Shown one piece after another: positions 1 to 7,533 of a DNA stretch of 43,942 nucleotides (the stretch's first letter is position 1; each line of letters starts with the position of its first letter). The notes beneath the pieces were generated by a model, which worked only from the letters and a program-made list of their open reading frames with translations, made no database searches and was not told the origin of the DNA. This stretch comes from an uncultured Lachnospiraceae bacterium. Lineage in GTDB: Bacteria > Bacillota > Clostridia > Lachnospirales > Lachnospiraceae. The position numbers and the translations under genes were made by a program. The DNA lies in NCBI GenBank assembly GCA_951801955.1, contig CATOOV010000022.1, positions 1-43,942 on the forward strand. The letters are read 5' to 3'.

Positions 1-52
1 TCTCCTGACGTATATCCTCGATATACTCCATCCACTGTAATAATTCCTCCAT
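1..52 (-). CDS. N-terminal edge of a probable ISAs1-type transposase (partial)
   Basis: Only the first 17 codons are inside the window; the gene runs off the left edge. The peptide MEELLQWMEYIEDIRQE resembles, from memory, the start of ISAs1-family transposases, where a short helix ending in an IEDxRQ-type motif precedes an HxLxDIL segment. The start is the ATG at 52-50. Its Shine-Dalgarno (AAGGGG, about 64-61 on the minus strand, 8 bases from the ATG) lies inside one arm of a perfect 16-bp hairpin at 55-97, which fits an insertion-sequence gene guarded against read-through expression. Identity rests on 17 residues, so another family is possible; the sequence left of the window would decide. 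Confidence 0.45.
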   Translation of the reverse strand, partial: MEELLQWMEYIEDIRQE

Positions 53-54
53 AC

Positions 55-97
55 AACACGCCCCTTTTCTTTTATTCTATCAGAAAAGGGGCGTGTT
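55..97 (-). promoter_or_regulatory. Perfect hairpin sequestering the Shine-Dalgarno of the edge gene
   Basis: AACACGCCCCTTTTCT (55-70) and AGAAAAGGGGCGTGTT (82-97) are exact reverse complements, 16 bp with an 11-base loop. Read on the minus strand the second arm contains the AAAAGGGG ribosome binding site of the gene starting at 52. A transcript that includes the whole hairpin would have its binding site buried, while one starting inside the loop would not. The plus strand has no convincing T-run after it, so a simple terminator is less likely. Confidence 0.6.
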
Positions 98-263
98 CAC
101 AATTTATTTACTCATGCGTTTGTCCTGGGTTTTGAAGAACAAAATAGGCAAGTCCCCATCAACTCCCTAAACCCCTCGTTCATGAGGGACTTGGGAGCTT
201 TGCTGCGCCACGCACAGTCACGTAGTAACATTTTCCCCTTGTCCGTATCCTGCCTGGAAGGCT

Positions 264-306
264 TTTTTCATATAGGAAATTTCAACGAAATTTCCTATAT
301 GAGAAA
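264..306. repeat. Long hairpin, copy 1 of a CATATAGGAAATT repeat family
   Basis: CATATAGGAAATTTC (269-283) and GAAATTTCCTATATG (287-301) form a perfect 15-bp stem with a 3-base loop; pairing extends outward to about 264/306 with one G-T pair. The same core, CATATAGGAAATT followed by CAA, heads the hairpin at 36491-36533 about 36 kb away, so this looks like a dispersed family rather than a gene-specific terminator. Confidence 0.6.
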
Positions 307-309
307 TAA

Positions 310-339
310 CGGCACAGCCCATACAACAGGGCTGTGCCG
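310..339 (-). terminator. Probable terminator of the beta-helix gene
   Basis: CGGCACAGCCC (310-320) pairs exactly with GGGCTGTGCCG (329-339), an 11-bp GC-rich stem with an 8-base loop. It lies about 50 bases beyond the stop codon of the minus-strand gene at 388-1791, and on that strand is followed by a modest TTATTT tract. Confidence 0.5.
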
Positions 340-387
340 TCTGCCTGGCGCCTTCCGCCGCAAAATTTGGAAGGTTAATATTTTCTT

Positions 388-1791
388 TTAGAATTTAATC
401 ATCATATTCCCTTTGACGGAGGTTGGTAATTTACTGGAAGAAGTATAACTCTTCTTGGTATTTTTCGGGCAGCTAATCTTGGTATTTTTTGACATGGAGA
501 TTTTGCTTGCCTGGTCCCTTTTCAGCCCATATTTGAATCCAACCGTATGGACTTTCTGCCCCTTTTTTCCTTTCATATAGAGGTTTGCACCCTCCATATT
601 GCGTGGATTTTTTTGTGTTAGCTGGATGGCGTATTTCCCAGTATTGTGTTTCTGCTTGACCGTCCCGTTCAGGAGTACCACCTTAGAAGAGGCATCTGCG
701 TAAATCCCCACTGCATTTTTCTTGGTCACGGCAACCGTACCTCCATAGAAACGGAATTTGGCGCCATACTGGCATTTCACCGCAATACTGTCCCCAGCAA
801 TGATTTTCCCCCCGGTCATTTTCATTTCACAAAATTCCCCCTCCAAGTCAACCCCTTTTCCTTTGATAGTTCCGCCAGCCATTGCCATCCCGCATTCATC
901 CCCCAGCGTGACGCCCTTTTCTACCGTACCGCCATAAAGAGCCAGATAACCTTCAAGACCAGTAGCAAAAGAACCAATTTTTCCTCCATACATAAGAAGG
1001 CGGCATTCAACAACTCTCCCTTCCACGGTACCGCCACGCATCGTCATCTCAGGAATCCCATCTCCATTTCCCTCTATTGCACCTACCGTGCCGCCTACCA
1101 TTTCCATTTCCTCGGAAAATCCAAGAGTCCCTTCAATTTTCCCACCCTTCATAACAAAGTTATATATATCAACTGTATAATCAACTACAATATTTTTATC
1201 CTTTGGTGGCTTGTGGAGGGTGCCTTTTTTCATTGTAATTAACCCTCCAACCTCAAACAGTGATGCACAAGAACGGAGATGGTAATCTACATTTCCTGCC
1301 AATACCAAACTTATCTCTCCTTTCCCACTATAAATATCAGAAAATATAGCCTTATCTGATACCATCTTGCCAGACCCGGTTATCGTAAATGTCCATTTCG
1401 CTGCATTAAGAGGCATTGCCTCAAAGAATACGCCCTTTTTATTTCGGATTGTTTTCCCATTCATATCCAGCGTCATATCAAAGGGTTTTGTCGATTGGAT
1501 TGCTACCTCGCATTTCGTGTCCAACGTCACATCCGACTGTAAAATCAGCCGGTTCCCTTTTATCTTATGGTTGCCGCCAAGCGCCTTGTTCATCTGTTGG
1601 ATATTGTTTGCCTGAACGTCTGCCGTCCTCTCTGCGGCATGTACCTTTACAGGATGGGAGCTTGCCATCCATAGCGCCAATACGACAAAAACTCCCCCAC
1701 AGGCTGTCAATATCCTCCCTTTATGATGGCTTATACAACTGGAAAATCCCATCTGCTTGTTCATCACCTTTTTTACAATTTGACCCCACAT
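388..1791 (-). CDS. Secreted beta-helix-like repeat protein of unknown function
   Basis: A protein of about 467 residues. The N-terminus has basic residues, then a hydrophobic run (ILTACGGVFVVLALWMASS) and a VHA-A type signal peptidase site, so it is probably exported. The body contains about nine short rungs of the form MxGGTVxG or YGGKIG, 20-25 residues apart, as in right-handed beta-helix/adhesin-like repeats; the C-terminus is rich in Lys and Ser. I do not recognise a named family. An ATG at 1806 is in frame, but the only good ribosome binding site (GGAGGG) lies between it and the ATG at 1791, which I take as the start. This start lies 71 bases inside the upstream gene, so translation of the two is probably coupled. 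The repeats suggest binding at the cell surface; this is inference. Confidence 0.7.
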   Translation of the reverse strand: MWGQIVKKVMNKQMGFSSCISHHKGRILTACGGVFVVLALWMASSHPVKVHAAERTADVQANNIQQMNKALGGNHKIKGNRLILQSDVTLDTKCEVAIQSTKPFDMTLDMNGKTIRNKKGVFFEAMPLNAAKWTFTITGSGKMVSDKAIFSDIYSGKGEISLVLAGNVDYHLRSCASLFEVGGLITMKKGTLHKPPKDKNIVVDYTVDIYNFVMKGGKIEGTLGFSEEMEMVGGTVGAIEGNGDGIPEMTMRGGTVEGRVVECRLLMYGGKIGSFATGLEGYLALYGGTVEKGVTLGDECGMAMAGGTIKGKGVDLEGEFCEMKMTGGKIIAGDSIAVKCQYGAKFRFYGGTVAVTKKNAVGIYADASSKVVLLNGTVKQKHNTGKYAIQLTQKNPRNMEGANLYMKGKKGQKVHTVGFKYGLKRDQASKISMSKNTKISCPKNTKKSYTSSSKLPTSVKGNMMIKF

Positions 1792-2629
1792 ACTTTTTCC
1801 CTCCATAACATTCTATACCCTCTACTTCGAACATGGACTCCTTACTTGTGTCACAGACAACCTCCATGGCACGAACCAGGGTGAGCGTTGCCCCATCCGA
1901 CGGTTTCTTATTGAAATCATAACATAGGACCAGATTCTTTTCAACAAGATTCTTTCGTATAAACAACGTGATATAAAATTTCTTCTCTGAGGGATCATAA
2001 TAAATATCATTCCCATCTTCATAACCTTTATCATAATACTTAGTGACATCTGCTTTGAAGAGGCTTTCAGATACAAATATACTGCCGCTCACATAACCTA
2101 TATAATAAACTCTAACATCTTTTTTACCTGTCCCTACAATAAAATACTTCCCCTTATAATGTGTAATGCTGTAAAGAGTTTTGTCAAATTTAATCTGTGC
2201 TGTCACAACACCTTTGTCCGTGCCGGAATAGGAGACCCCCAGGATCTGGCTCCCTGTCCCTGGTTTCTTTCCGGTAGTGATATAAAAAGTCTGGTTGTAA
2301 TGTGCCATGGCATTGGGTTTTTTAAAAATCCGGTAACTGGAACCATGGTGGATAAACACTTTCGGGGCGTCCTCAAAGGAAGGTTTCGAGACAAAATCTT
2401 TAAACTTAATAATCGCTGCCGCCTGCTCTATCTCCTTCCCCTCCTCCTTATTACTTGTTGTTTTCAGGCAGTATAAGTTCCCTTCCACAACCGTTATGGT
2501 AGATAAATTTGTAAACTCATAGGATATGCCATTGATTTTCTCTGTGAACATCGGCACCGTAATAAGCCTCTTATATTTCACATCCTCCACGGCAACCCTT
2601 GTTTGCCCAGGTGTGGCTTGTTCACTCAT
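1721..2629 (-). CDS. Propeller-like protein of unknown function, overlapping the beta-helix gene
   Basis: A protein of 302 residues without signal peptide or membrane segment. It is built from alternating beta-strand-like phrases (for example ITHYKGKYFIVGTG, YYDPSEKKFYITLF, IECYGGKKYVGSN and DGIFQLY) typical of a beta-propeller or WD-like sheet protein; no catalytic motif is evident and I do not recognise the family. The start ATG at 2629 follows an excellent AAAGGAGGAAGAG site; an in-frame extension up to 2749 runs into a MITE-like element and is not used. The last 71 bases overlap the start of the following secreted repeat gene in another frame, and the C-terminal propeller-like phrases in the overlap read as real coding sequence. 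The tight pairing suggests the two products work together. Confidence 0.65.
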   Translation of the reverse strand: MSEQATPGQTRVAVEDVKYKRLITVPMFTEKINGISYEFTNLSTITVVEGNLYCLKTTSNKEEGKEIEQAAAIIKFKDFVSKPSFEDAPKVFIHHGSSYRIFKKPNAMAHYNQTFYITTGKKPGTGSQILGVSYSGTDKGVVTAQIKFDKTLYSITHYKGKYFIVGTGKKDVRVYYIGYVSGSIFVSESLFKADVTKYYDKGYEDGNDIYYDPSEKKFYITLFIRKNLVEKNLVLCYDFNKKPSDGATLTLVRAMEVVCDTSKESMFEVEGIECYGGKKYVGSNCKKGDEQADGIFQLYKPS

Positions 2630-2736
2630 AACTCTTCCTCCTTTGTAAATCTTTATCTTATGTATCGGACAAGATCCTGTTTGGGTGAATCTATGCACTA
2701 ATTGTACTTTTCCAATTTTTGTATACAGGGGAAAAA

Positions 2737-2834
2737 GGGGTTGTTGCATTCAGAGAACATCATACAAGATACATAAAATCCTTCTCACAAAAGATACCTT
2801 ATCCTGTATTTTTCATTCTTAATGCAACAGCCCC
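2737..2834. mobile_element. 98-bp MITE-like element with terminal inverted repeats
   Basis: The left end GGGGTTGTTGCATTCAGAGA and the reverse complement of the right end GGGGCTGTTGCATTAAGAAT agree at 16 of 20 positions. A second inner pair (ATACAAGATA 2762-2771, TATCCTGTAT 2800-2809) lets the whole element fold. GGGGYTGTTGCATT resembles the terminal repeats of IS6/IS1182-type elements. There is no coding capacity and no clear target duplication. It starts three bases after the stop codon of the GNAT gene and separates it from the propeller gene; it may also act as terminator. Confidence 0.5.
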
Positions 2835-2837
2835 AAC

Positions 2838-3326
2838 CTACGGTATTGTATGATAAAACATCATCGTATCCTGGTAATTTCCGTCTTTCAGAAGGAACCC
2901 GCCTGGAATTTCTCCTACCTTTACAAACCCAAGCTTTGTATAAAGCTTTATGGCTCTCTCATTTCCTTTTACGACAGCGTTAAAGATCAACAACCGATAG
3001 CCCAATTCCTTCGCCCTCTCCAGGGAATCCATTACCAGGCGCTCACCGATCTTGCAGCCCCTCGCGCCGGCGCTCACCGCATAACTGGCGTTCGCCTGGT
3101 GGCCGCACCGCCCCACATTGTTTGGATGCAGAATATACAGCCCTTCAATTCTGCCATTTACTTTTGCCACGCCCACATAATCCTGGCTTTCAAAAAAATC
3201 CTTGGCGCTTTCCTTTGTAAGATCCTCCATCTGTGGAAATGCGGTCCCTTCGTCAACGACTTCATTCCAGATCAATATCAGATCTGCCAAATCTTCTTCT
3301 TTATAGTTCTGTACCATTACTTCCAT
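2838..3326 (-). CDS. GNAT-family N-acetyltransferase
   Basis: 162 residues, normal for a single GNAT domain. The acetyl-CoA binding loop is seen as ARGCKIGERLV (about residues 88-98), followed by the beta-5 strand LLIFNAVVKGNERAIKLYTKLGF typical of the family (N, A, LY and GF conserved). Substrate is unknown; the group includes small-molecule and ribosomal-protein acetyltransferases. It is the last gene of the run with the ABC exporter genes. The start ATG at 3326 follows GGAG, and this site, the preceding stop and the first 11 codons are tandemly duplicated just upstream (see 3293-3396). Confidence 0.85.
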   Translation of the reverse strand: MEVMVQNYKEEDLADLILIWNEVVDEGTAFPQMEDLTKESAKDFFESQDYVGVAKVNGRIEGLYILHPNNVGRCGHQANASYAVSAGARGCKIGERLVMDSLERAKELGYRLLIFNAVVKGNERAIKLYTKLGFVKVGEIPGGFLLKDGNYQDTMMFYHTIP

Positions 3327-3396
3327 ATTTTATCAACTCCATATTCCTTCTTCTTTATAGTTCTGTACCATTACTTCCATATTTTATCAACTCCAT
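3293..3396. repeat. 50-bp direct repeat, 54-bp period, at the permease/GNAT junction
   Basis: Bases 3293-3342 and 3347-3396 are identical over 50 positions. Each copy carries (minus strand) the end and TGA stop of the permease gene, a GGAG site, an ATG and the first 11 GNAT codons. The upstream copy therefore starts a GNAT-like mini-ORF, MEVMVQNYKEEGIWS, which ends at a TGA identical in context to the permease stop; the downstream copy starts the real GNAT gene. Ribosomes leaving the permease would meet the mini-ORF first. Confidence 0.9.
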
Positions 3397-4010
3397 GCCC
3401 TTTTTTCTCGAATTACAATTCCCACCACTGCAAGGATGGCAGCGGCAAGCAGCATCACAGGTGCAAATCCATATTCCCCCCTCATCATCTGGAACAATCC
3501 AAATATTCCCAGATGCTTGGAAGCGCCTATATTGGAAATAAAATAAATGATGGAAACCATATACCCTAACACAACCTGGTTGGTGACTGCACTTACAAAA
3601 TACCCAATGCTCCCCAAAAACAAAATTTCCGCAAAAGCTCCCAACCACAAGTTTCTCGCTGAAAAGACACAGCCGCCCTGTTTCATCAGCAAAATAAATA
3701 CCGTTATCACCAATGTTAAAAGTGTCACTGCTTCCAACAGCCGAATAAGGTACAGCCTCCACAGAGGCATTGCTTTTGATCTTTTCAAAAGGAAAATATC
3801 CATATCCTGCTCTGGCATAAAAAGAGGCGTAAACAGAAGAATCCCCGTAAAGGCAAAATACATCTCCATAACTTTTGCAGCCTGTAGGGCGTCTAAATTT
3901 CGCAGGCTTACAAAAAATCCAGACATACAGCAGAACAAAAACATCACCAATACATGGGGCGCATACTGCCTGCATAGAAAACTACTTCCTGCCTTTAAAT
4001 ATCTTTCCAT
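3387..4010 (-). CDS. ABC-2 type transporter membrane subunit (second permease)
   Basis: 207 residues with about six hydrophobic segments (for example PHVLVMFLFCCMSGFFVSL, AVTLLTLVITVFILL, LGYMVSIIYFISNIG and VMLLAAAILAVVGIVI). It starts within the last 29 bases of the larger permease gene in another frame, so the two are translationally coupled and probably form the membrane part of one exporter with the ATPase encoded upstream. No family-specific motif marks the substrate. Its stop codon lies in the first copy of the tandem duplication. Confidence 0.7.
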   Translation of the reverse strand: MERYLKAGSSFLCRQYAPHVLVMFLFCCMSGFFVSLRNLDALQAAKVMEMYFAFTGILLFTPLFMPEQDMDIFLLKRSKAMPLWRLYLIRLLEAVTLLTLVITVFILLMKQGGCVFSARNLWLGAFAEILFLGSIGYFVSAVTNQVVLGYMVSIIYFISNIGASKHLGIFGLFQMMRGEYGFAPVMLLAAAILAVVGIVIREKRAWS

Positions 4011-5226
4011 AGAGGCTCTCTCCTTCCCTGCGCTTTTTCTCGTAAATACCGACCGTCAATCCCAAGACGGCAAACGATAGTATAAAATAAAATCCCCGGT
4101 TTTGGAAAAGTTCTTGTCTCTGCATCCAAAACGCATTGGTATCTCCCAATGCATTCCACCGGGCAACCAACTGAAACCCGAAATTTCCCTCCAGCGATAC
4201 TGAAGTGAACACGCTTGCGACTGCCCAAAACACCTGGACAAAAATAGAAATCACATTTTCAGTTGACTCCGTAATCAAAAAAGAAACGGCAAGCACCACC
4301 ATAATTTCAGGCAGCAGCCATATACAGCTATACTTGAGAAATGCAAATATATCAGGTGTAACTCCCAGGGTCTTGGCATGGTACTGGTAAGGCATCTGCA
4401 TGATAAAAGAGGTAAACACCACTGGCAAAAACGCCATACATACATTGGCAAGATACCTGCTGCCTATGATCTGTAAGGAAGAACTTTTATGGACATACAC
4501 TACTTGCACTGCCTGTGCGCGTTTATCCCTGAGACATCGGGTGATCCCCAGGAAAATCGGGAGTACGGAAAGGATAATTCCGGCATAATCGCAAAACAAC
4601 CTTGCCGTCGCCCCGGTAATCCTGTCCTTGTTGCAAAGTGCCTCAAACTCTTCCACCGCTTGCTCATAAGTCATTGGCACGCCCACGCCTGCTTCTAAGG
4701 ATTCCTTCTTATAAGCGCTTCCTGCGCCTACGATTTTGCAAACCTTTTCCATTGCTTCACAAAATTCCTGATACTCCAGTTCCTCTTTTGGCAGGACCGA
4801 GTAAGCCGTCTGTGCCCAGATCGCCTCCTCCATAGAGCCACTGTTATATTTCGCAAAATGATCTTCCAATTCCCCTACCACTTGATCCCAAGATTTCCCT
4901 GTACAGCTTTCTATGATAGATTCAATCTTTTCTAGTTCTGCCTCATTGAGCGTCACGGCTTTGTAAAAACCCATTGGATATGTTGCATAGGAATTATGAT
5001 AAGTCTCAAGAACCAAACCTGCCAATGTCTTTTCCATCACTGCGGATTCCTCGTGGCTGTTTACTATTCCATAGCCTTCCTGGTCTGGCTTTGGCTGTTC
5101 CATACTTTCGGAAAGTTCCCCGCTTAATTGGCTGGAAAGAAACAGGATAAATACCACCACATAAATGTAATATACCATACTTTTTAAAATCTGTTTACAT
5201 TCTTTTACAAATAATGTTCCAAACAT
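3982..5226 (-). CDS. ABC-2 type transporter permease
   Basis: 414 residues. One N-terminal membrane helix (MVYYIYVVVFILFLSSQL) is followed by about 180 mostly hydrophilic, acidic residues expected outside the cell, then about five helices (IILSVLPIFLGITRC, CMAFLPVVFTSFIMQ, LLPEIMVVLAVSFLI and others). This 1 + large loop + 5 layout is common in ABC-2 exporter permeases. It begins 11 bases after the ATPase gene and overlaps the next permease gene by 29 bases. Substrate unknown; exporters next to a two-component system often handle antimicrobial peptides, which is only inference here. Confidence 0.75.
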   Translation of the reverse strand: MFGTLFVKECKQILKSMVYYIYVVVFILFLSSQLSGELSESMEQPKPDQEGYGIVNSHEESAVMEKTLAGLVLETYHNSYATYPMGFYKAVTLNEAELEKIESIIESCTGKSWDQVVGELEDHFAKYNSGSMEEAIWAQTAYSVLPKEELEYQEFCEAMEKVCKIVGAGSAYKKESLEAGVGVPMTYEQAVEEFEALCNKDRITGATARLFCDYAGIILSVLPIFLGITRCLRDKRAQAVQVVYVHKSSSLQIIGSRYLANVCMAFLPVVFTSFIMQMPYQYHAKTLGVTPDIFAFLKYSCIWLLPEIMVVLAVSFLITESTENVISIFVQVFWAVASVFTSVSLEGNFGFQLVARWNALGDTNAFWMQRQELFQNRGFYFILSFAVLGLTVGIYEKKRREGESLYGKIFKGRK

Positions 5227-5237
5227 GCTCCCACCCC

Positions 5238-6125
5238 CTACTGCCTGCTCTTGGAAACAGAAGCATGATTCATCAGATACATGTAGGCATCCTCCACATC
5301 AGGACCTGCAGGTTTTGCATTTTTCATTGGAAGTCCCTCTGAAATAATCTTAATATTTGCCGTACTGCCATTGGTAAGGATCCCCGTCACAAGAAATTTT
5401 TCCTGAATCATGGGAAGTTCCATGGAAGACACTTCCAATGTGTACACTTTTCCCCTCACTGCCTCCAATAACTGTGAGACGGTTCCACGGAACAAAATTT
5501 CCCCACAGTTCAAAACGGCAATATTCTCACAGGTAGCTTCAATATCTCCTACGATGTGGGTAGACAAAATTACAATCCGGTCTTTTGCAATCTCACAGAG
5601 CAAATTTCGAAATCTGACACGTTCCTCTGGATCCAAGCCTGCTGTGGGCTCATCCACCACGATAATTTTTGGATTATGGATAATTGCCTGGGCAATGCCG
5701 AGCCTGCGTTTCATGCCGCCGGACATTGCCTTTACCTTTGTCTTGTGCTGGTCACCCAGATTTACTTTCTCAAGCATTTCCGGCACCTTTTTGGCACGTT
5801 CCTTTTTACTCATCCCAGATAATACTGCAAGGTAGTCCAATGCCTCATATGCTCCCATATTTCCATACATCGAGAAATCCTGTGGCAGATACCCCACGAT
5901 CTGGCGAATCTTTTGACACTGTTCCACCGGAATATCACACAGCGTCACATTCCCGCTGCTTTTCTTAGTCAATGTGGTCAATACTTTCATCAATGTGGTT
6001 TTTCCGGCGCCGTTTGGTCCCAACAGCCCAAACATTCCCTGTTGTATTTCCAGATTTACATGCTTTAGCGCTTGTTTTTTTCCGAAATTCTTCGATAAAT
6101 CCTTTATTTGAATTTTCGTATCCAT
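5238..6125 (-). CDS. ABC transporter ATP-binding protein
   Basis: 295 residues with all motifs: Walker A GPNGAGKTT (36-44), Q-loop Gln82, signature MSGGMKRR (134-141), Walker B IIVVDEP (154-160) and switch His190. The domain is of the type that drives ABC-2 exporters, with a C-terminal tail of about 80 residues typical of that group. The ribosome binding site is AGAGAGG eight bases before the ATG. It leads the exporter genes (ATPase, two permeases, GNAT), 220 bases downstream of the histidine kinase gene, so it may be a target of that two-component system. Confidence 0.9.
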   Translation of the reverse strand: MDTKIQIKDLSKNFGKKQALKHVNLEIQQGMFGLLGPNGAGKTTLMKVLTTLTKKSSGNVTLCDIPVEQCQKIRQIVGYLPQDFSMYGNMGAYEALDYLAVLSGMSKKERAKKVPEMLEKVNLGDQHKTKVKAMSGGMKRRLGIAQAIIHNPKIIVVDEPTAGLDPEERVRFRNLLCEIAKDRIVILSTHIVGDIEATCENIAVLNCGEILFRGTVSQLLEAVRGKVYTLEVSSMELPMIQEKFLVTGILTNGSTANIKIISEGLPMKNAKPAGPDVEDAYMYLMNHASVSKSRQ

Positions 6126-6345
6126 ACTGTTATCCTCTCTTTCCTTACCAGGTAATTGTGACCCTCAGCAATTGCATCCCTTATGACACGCCAAAGAGCA
6201 TAATGGGACGCCCTTTGGCTATGCATAATTGTATATAAAATTTGGGTCATTTCGTAGTTTCACACTTCCCTGTTTTCTATAGAACACAGTATAAACTGAT
6301 TTTATCTACGAATTTCCTACAAAATTTAGTTTTTCTTTATAAAAC
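6126..6345. other. Gap between histidine kinase and exporter genes
   Basis: This 220-base stretch probably carries the exporter promoter on the minus strand. A TATACAAT box is visible near 6231-6238 without a convincing -35 partner, as expected for an activated promoter. GCCAAAG (6191-6197) pairs with CTTTGGC (6213-6219). No gene is supported. Confidence 0.3.
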
Positions 6346-7533
6346 CTACATTTCCCTTATCCCTACCGCCAGTGTAGCAGCAGTAATCGCTCCCTGCTCC
6401 ACACTGTTTTGCAGTGTCAGGGTTCCTCCATGGTTTTCACACAAGATCCTGCAGATAGACAGCCCGATCCCAAAATGTTCCCTGCTGTCTTTTTCCTCAC
6501 TAAAATAGGCTTCCATACCGCTGCACAATGCCCTTACTGAAAATCCGGGACCGTCGTCTTTCACATATATGGTTAGTTCCTTCTCTCCCAACGCCGCTTC
6601 TACCTGGATTCTGCCTGATGCATAGCGCAGCGCATTACTCAAAAGATTCTCAAATACCTCCATCAACAAATTCCTGTCTAAAAATAATTCTTTTTCTGGT
6701 ATCTTTGCACACAGGCTGATTTCCTTGTCTGTTTTCTCCAAAATCCCTTGAATCACTGCATCTAATCGTTCCACAAGCTCAGAAACATGGTACCAATTCC
6801 CGGAAAGCTCCCACTTTTCAATGTTTTGGATTTTAGTCATGGTGGTAGAAAATAACAAAAGGCGTTCCTCCTGTTCGTGCATGGTATTCAGCTTTTCCAT
6901 CAGCATTCCTTCTGTCACCCTGCCCTTTGGCACGTACTTCTGTAGAAACTCTGTATATCCTTGGATTACGGTCAGAGGTGTACGGATATCATGGGCAAAC
7001 GCAGCGTTAATTTTACGCTGCTCTTCCTGGTATTTCCATTGGTCCCTTTTATTTTTCAGCATTTTCTTGCGCAATTGTTCCAATTCCTCACAGAGTATTC
7101 CCATCTCATCTTTGCCGCGCCAAGTAATTTCATGGCTGTAATCTCCCATATTGATATAATTCATCCCCTGGGAAATTGCCGCGATTGCCGGTTTTATTTT
7201 CTTTTCCAAAAATAACTTTCCCACAATATAAAAACAAATCAAAATATAGAGGTAAAGGCAGCAATTATATAGGAAATTTATCATCGACAACAGCAGTTGT
7301 CCTTTTCCGCCAATATCAAACCAGTTCCATCCCCGGACAGAATGGGTAGTGATGATATTATCATAACGTTTGGACAACACCTCAATCCATACCAGACAAA
7401 TATTTCTGGTAATCCAGTAAAAGGTTCCCACGCCGCACATTCCAATGGACAAATACCACACCAGCGCCTTTACCAAAGAGCTGTCCTTTAGAAATGTTAA
7501 GAGCTGTTCTATTTTTTCTTCTAGCCAATCCAC
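6346..7533 (-). CDS. Membrane sensor histidine kinase
   Basis: 395 residues. Two membrane helices (about 24-42 and 86-107) enclose an outside loop of about 45 residues; a HAMP-like linker follows, then the dimerisation box FAHDIRTPLTVIQGYTE with phospho-acceptor His181, N-box ENLLSNALRY (295-304), G1 DDGPGFS (326-332) and G2 HFGIGLSICR (353-362). It phosphorylates the response regulator encoded just upstream, whose 3' end overlaps this start by 13 bases. The small external loop suggests that the stimulus is sensed in or at the membrane. The exporter genes downstream are the probable regulon. Confidence 0.9.
   Translation of the reverse strand: MDWLEEKIEQLLTFLKDSSLVKALVWYLSIGMCGVGTFYWITRNICLVWIEVLSKRYDNIITTHSVRGWNWFDIGGKGQLLLSMINFLYNCCLYLYILICFYIVGKLFLEKKIKPAIAAISQGMNYINMGDYSHEITWRGKDEMGILCEELEQLRKKMLKNKRDQWKYQEEQRKINAAFAHDIRTPLTVIQGYTEFLQKYVPKGRVTEGMLMEKLNTMHEQEERLLLFSTTMTKIQNIEKWELSGNWYHVSELVERLDAVIQGILEKTDKEISLCAKIPEKELFLDRNLLMEVFENLLSNALRYASGRIQVEAALGEKELTIYVKDDGPGFSVRALCSGMEAYFSEEKDSREHFGIGLSICRILCENHGGTLTLQNSVEQGAITAATLAVGIREM

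Larger units (their letters stand above)
53..387. other. Intergenic stretch of hairpins without a supported gene
   Basis: Besides the hairpin at 55-97 this 335-base stretch holds a repeat-family hairpin at 264-306 and a GC-rich hairpin at 310-339. A weak inverted pair (AAGTCCCC near 150 and AGGGACTT near 184) is also visible. The end of the insertion sequence whose transposase starts at 52 may lie here, but I could not pick out a terminal repeat with confidence. A plus-strand reading frame over 182-391 is made almost wholly of these palindromes and has no ribosome binding site. Confidence 0.5.

Noticed and set aside
182-391. Plus-strand ORF of 69 codons near the left edge
   Set aside because: It runs through three palindromes, has no ribosome site and no protein-like composition.
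2629-2749. Forty-codon N-terminal extension of the propeller-like protein
   Set aside because: It reaches into the MITE-like element and ignores the excellent AAAGGAGGAAGAG site before the ATG at 2629.
3355-3975. 206-codon minus-strand ORF under the small permease gene
   Set aside because: It is an out-of-frame shadow with Cys/Gly-rich low-quality sequence; the overlapping frame has membrane helices and a coupled start.
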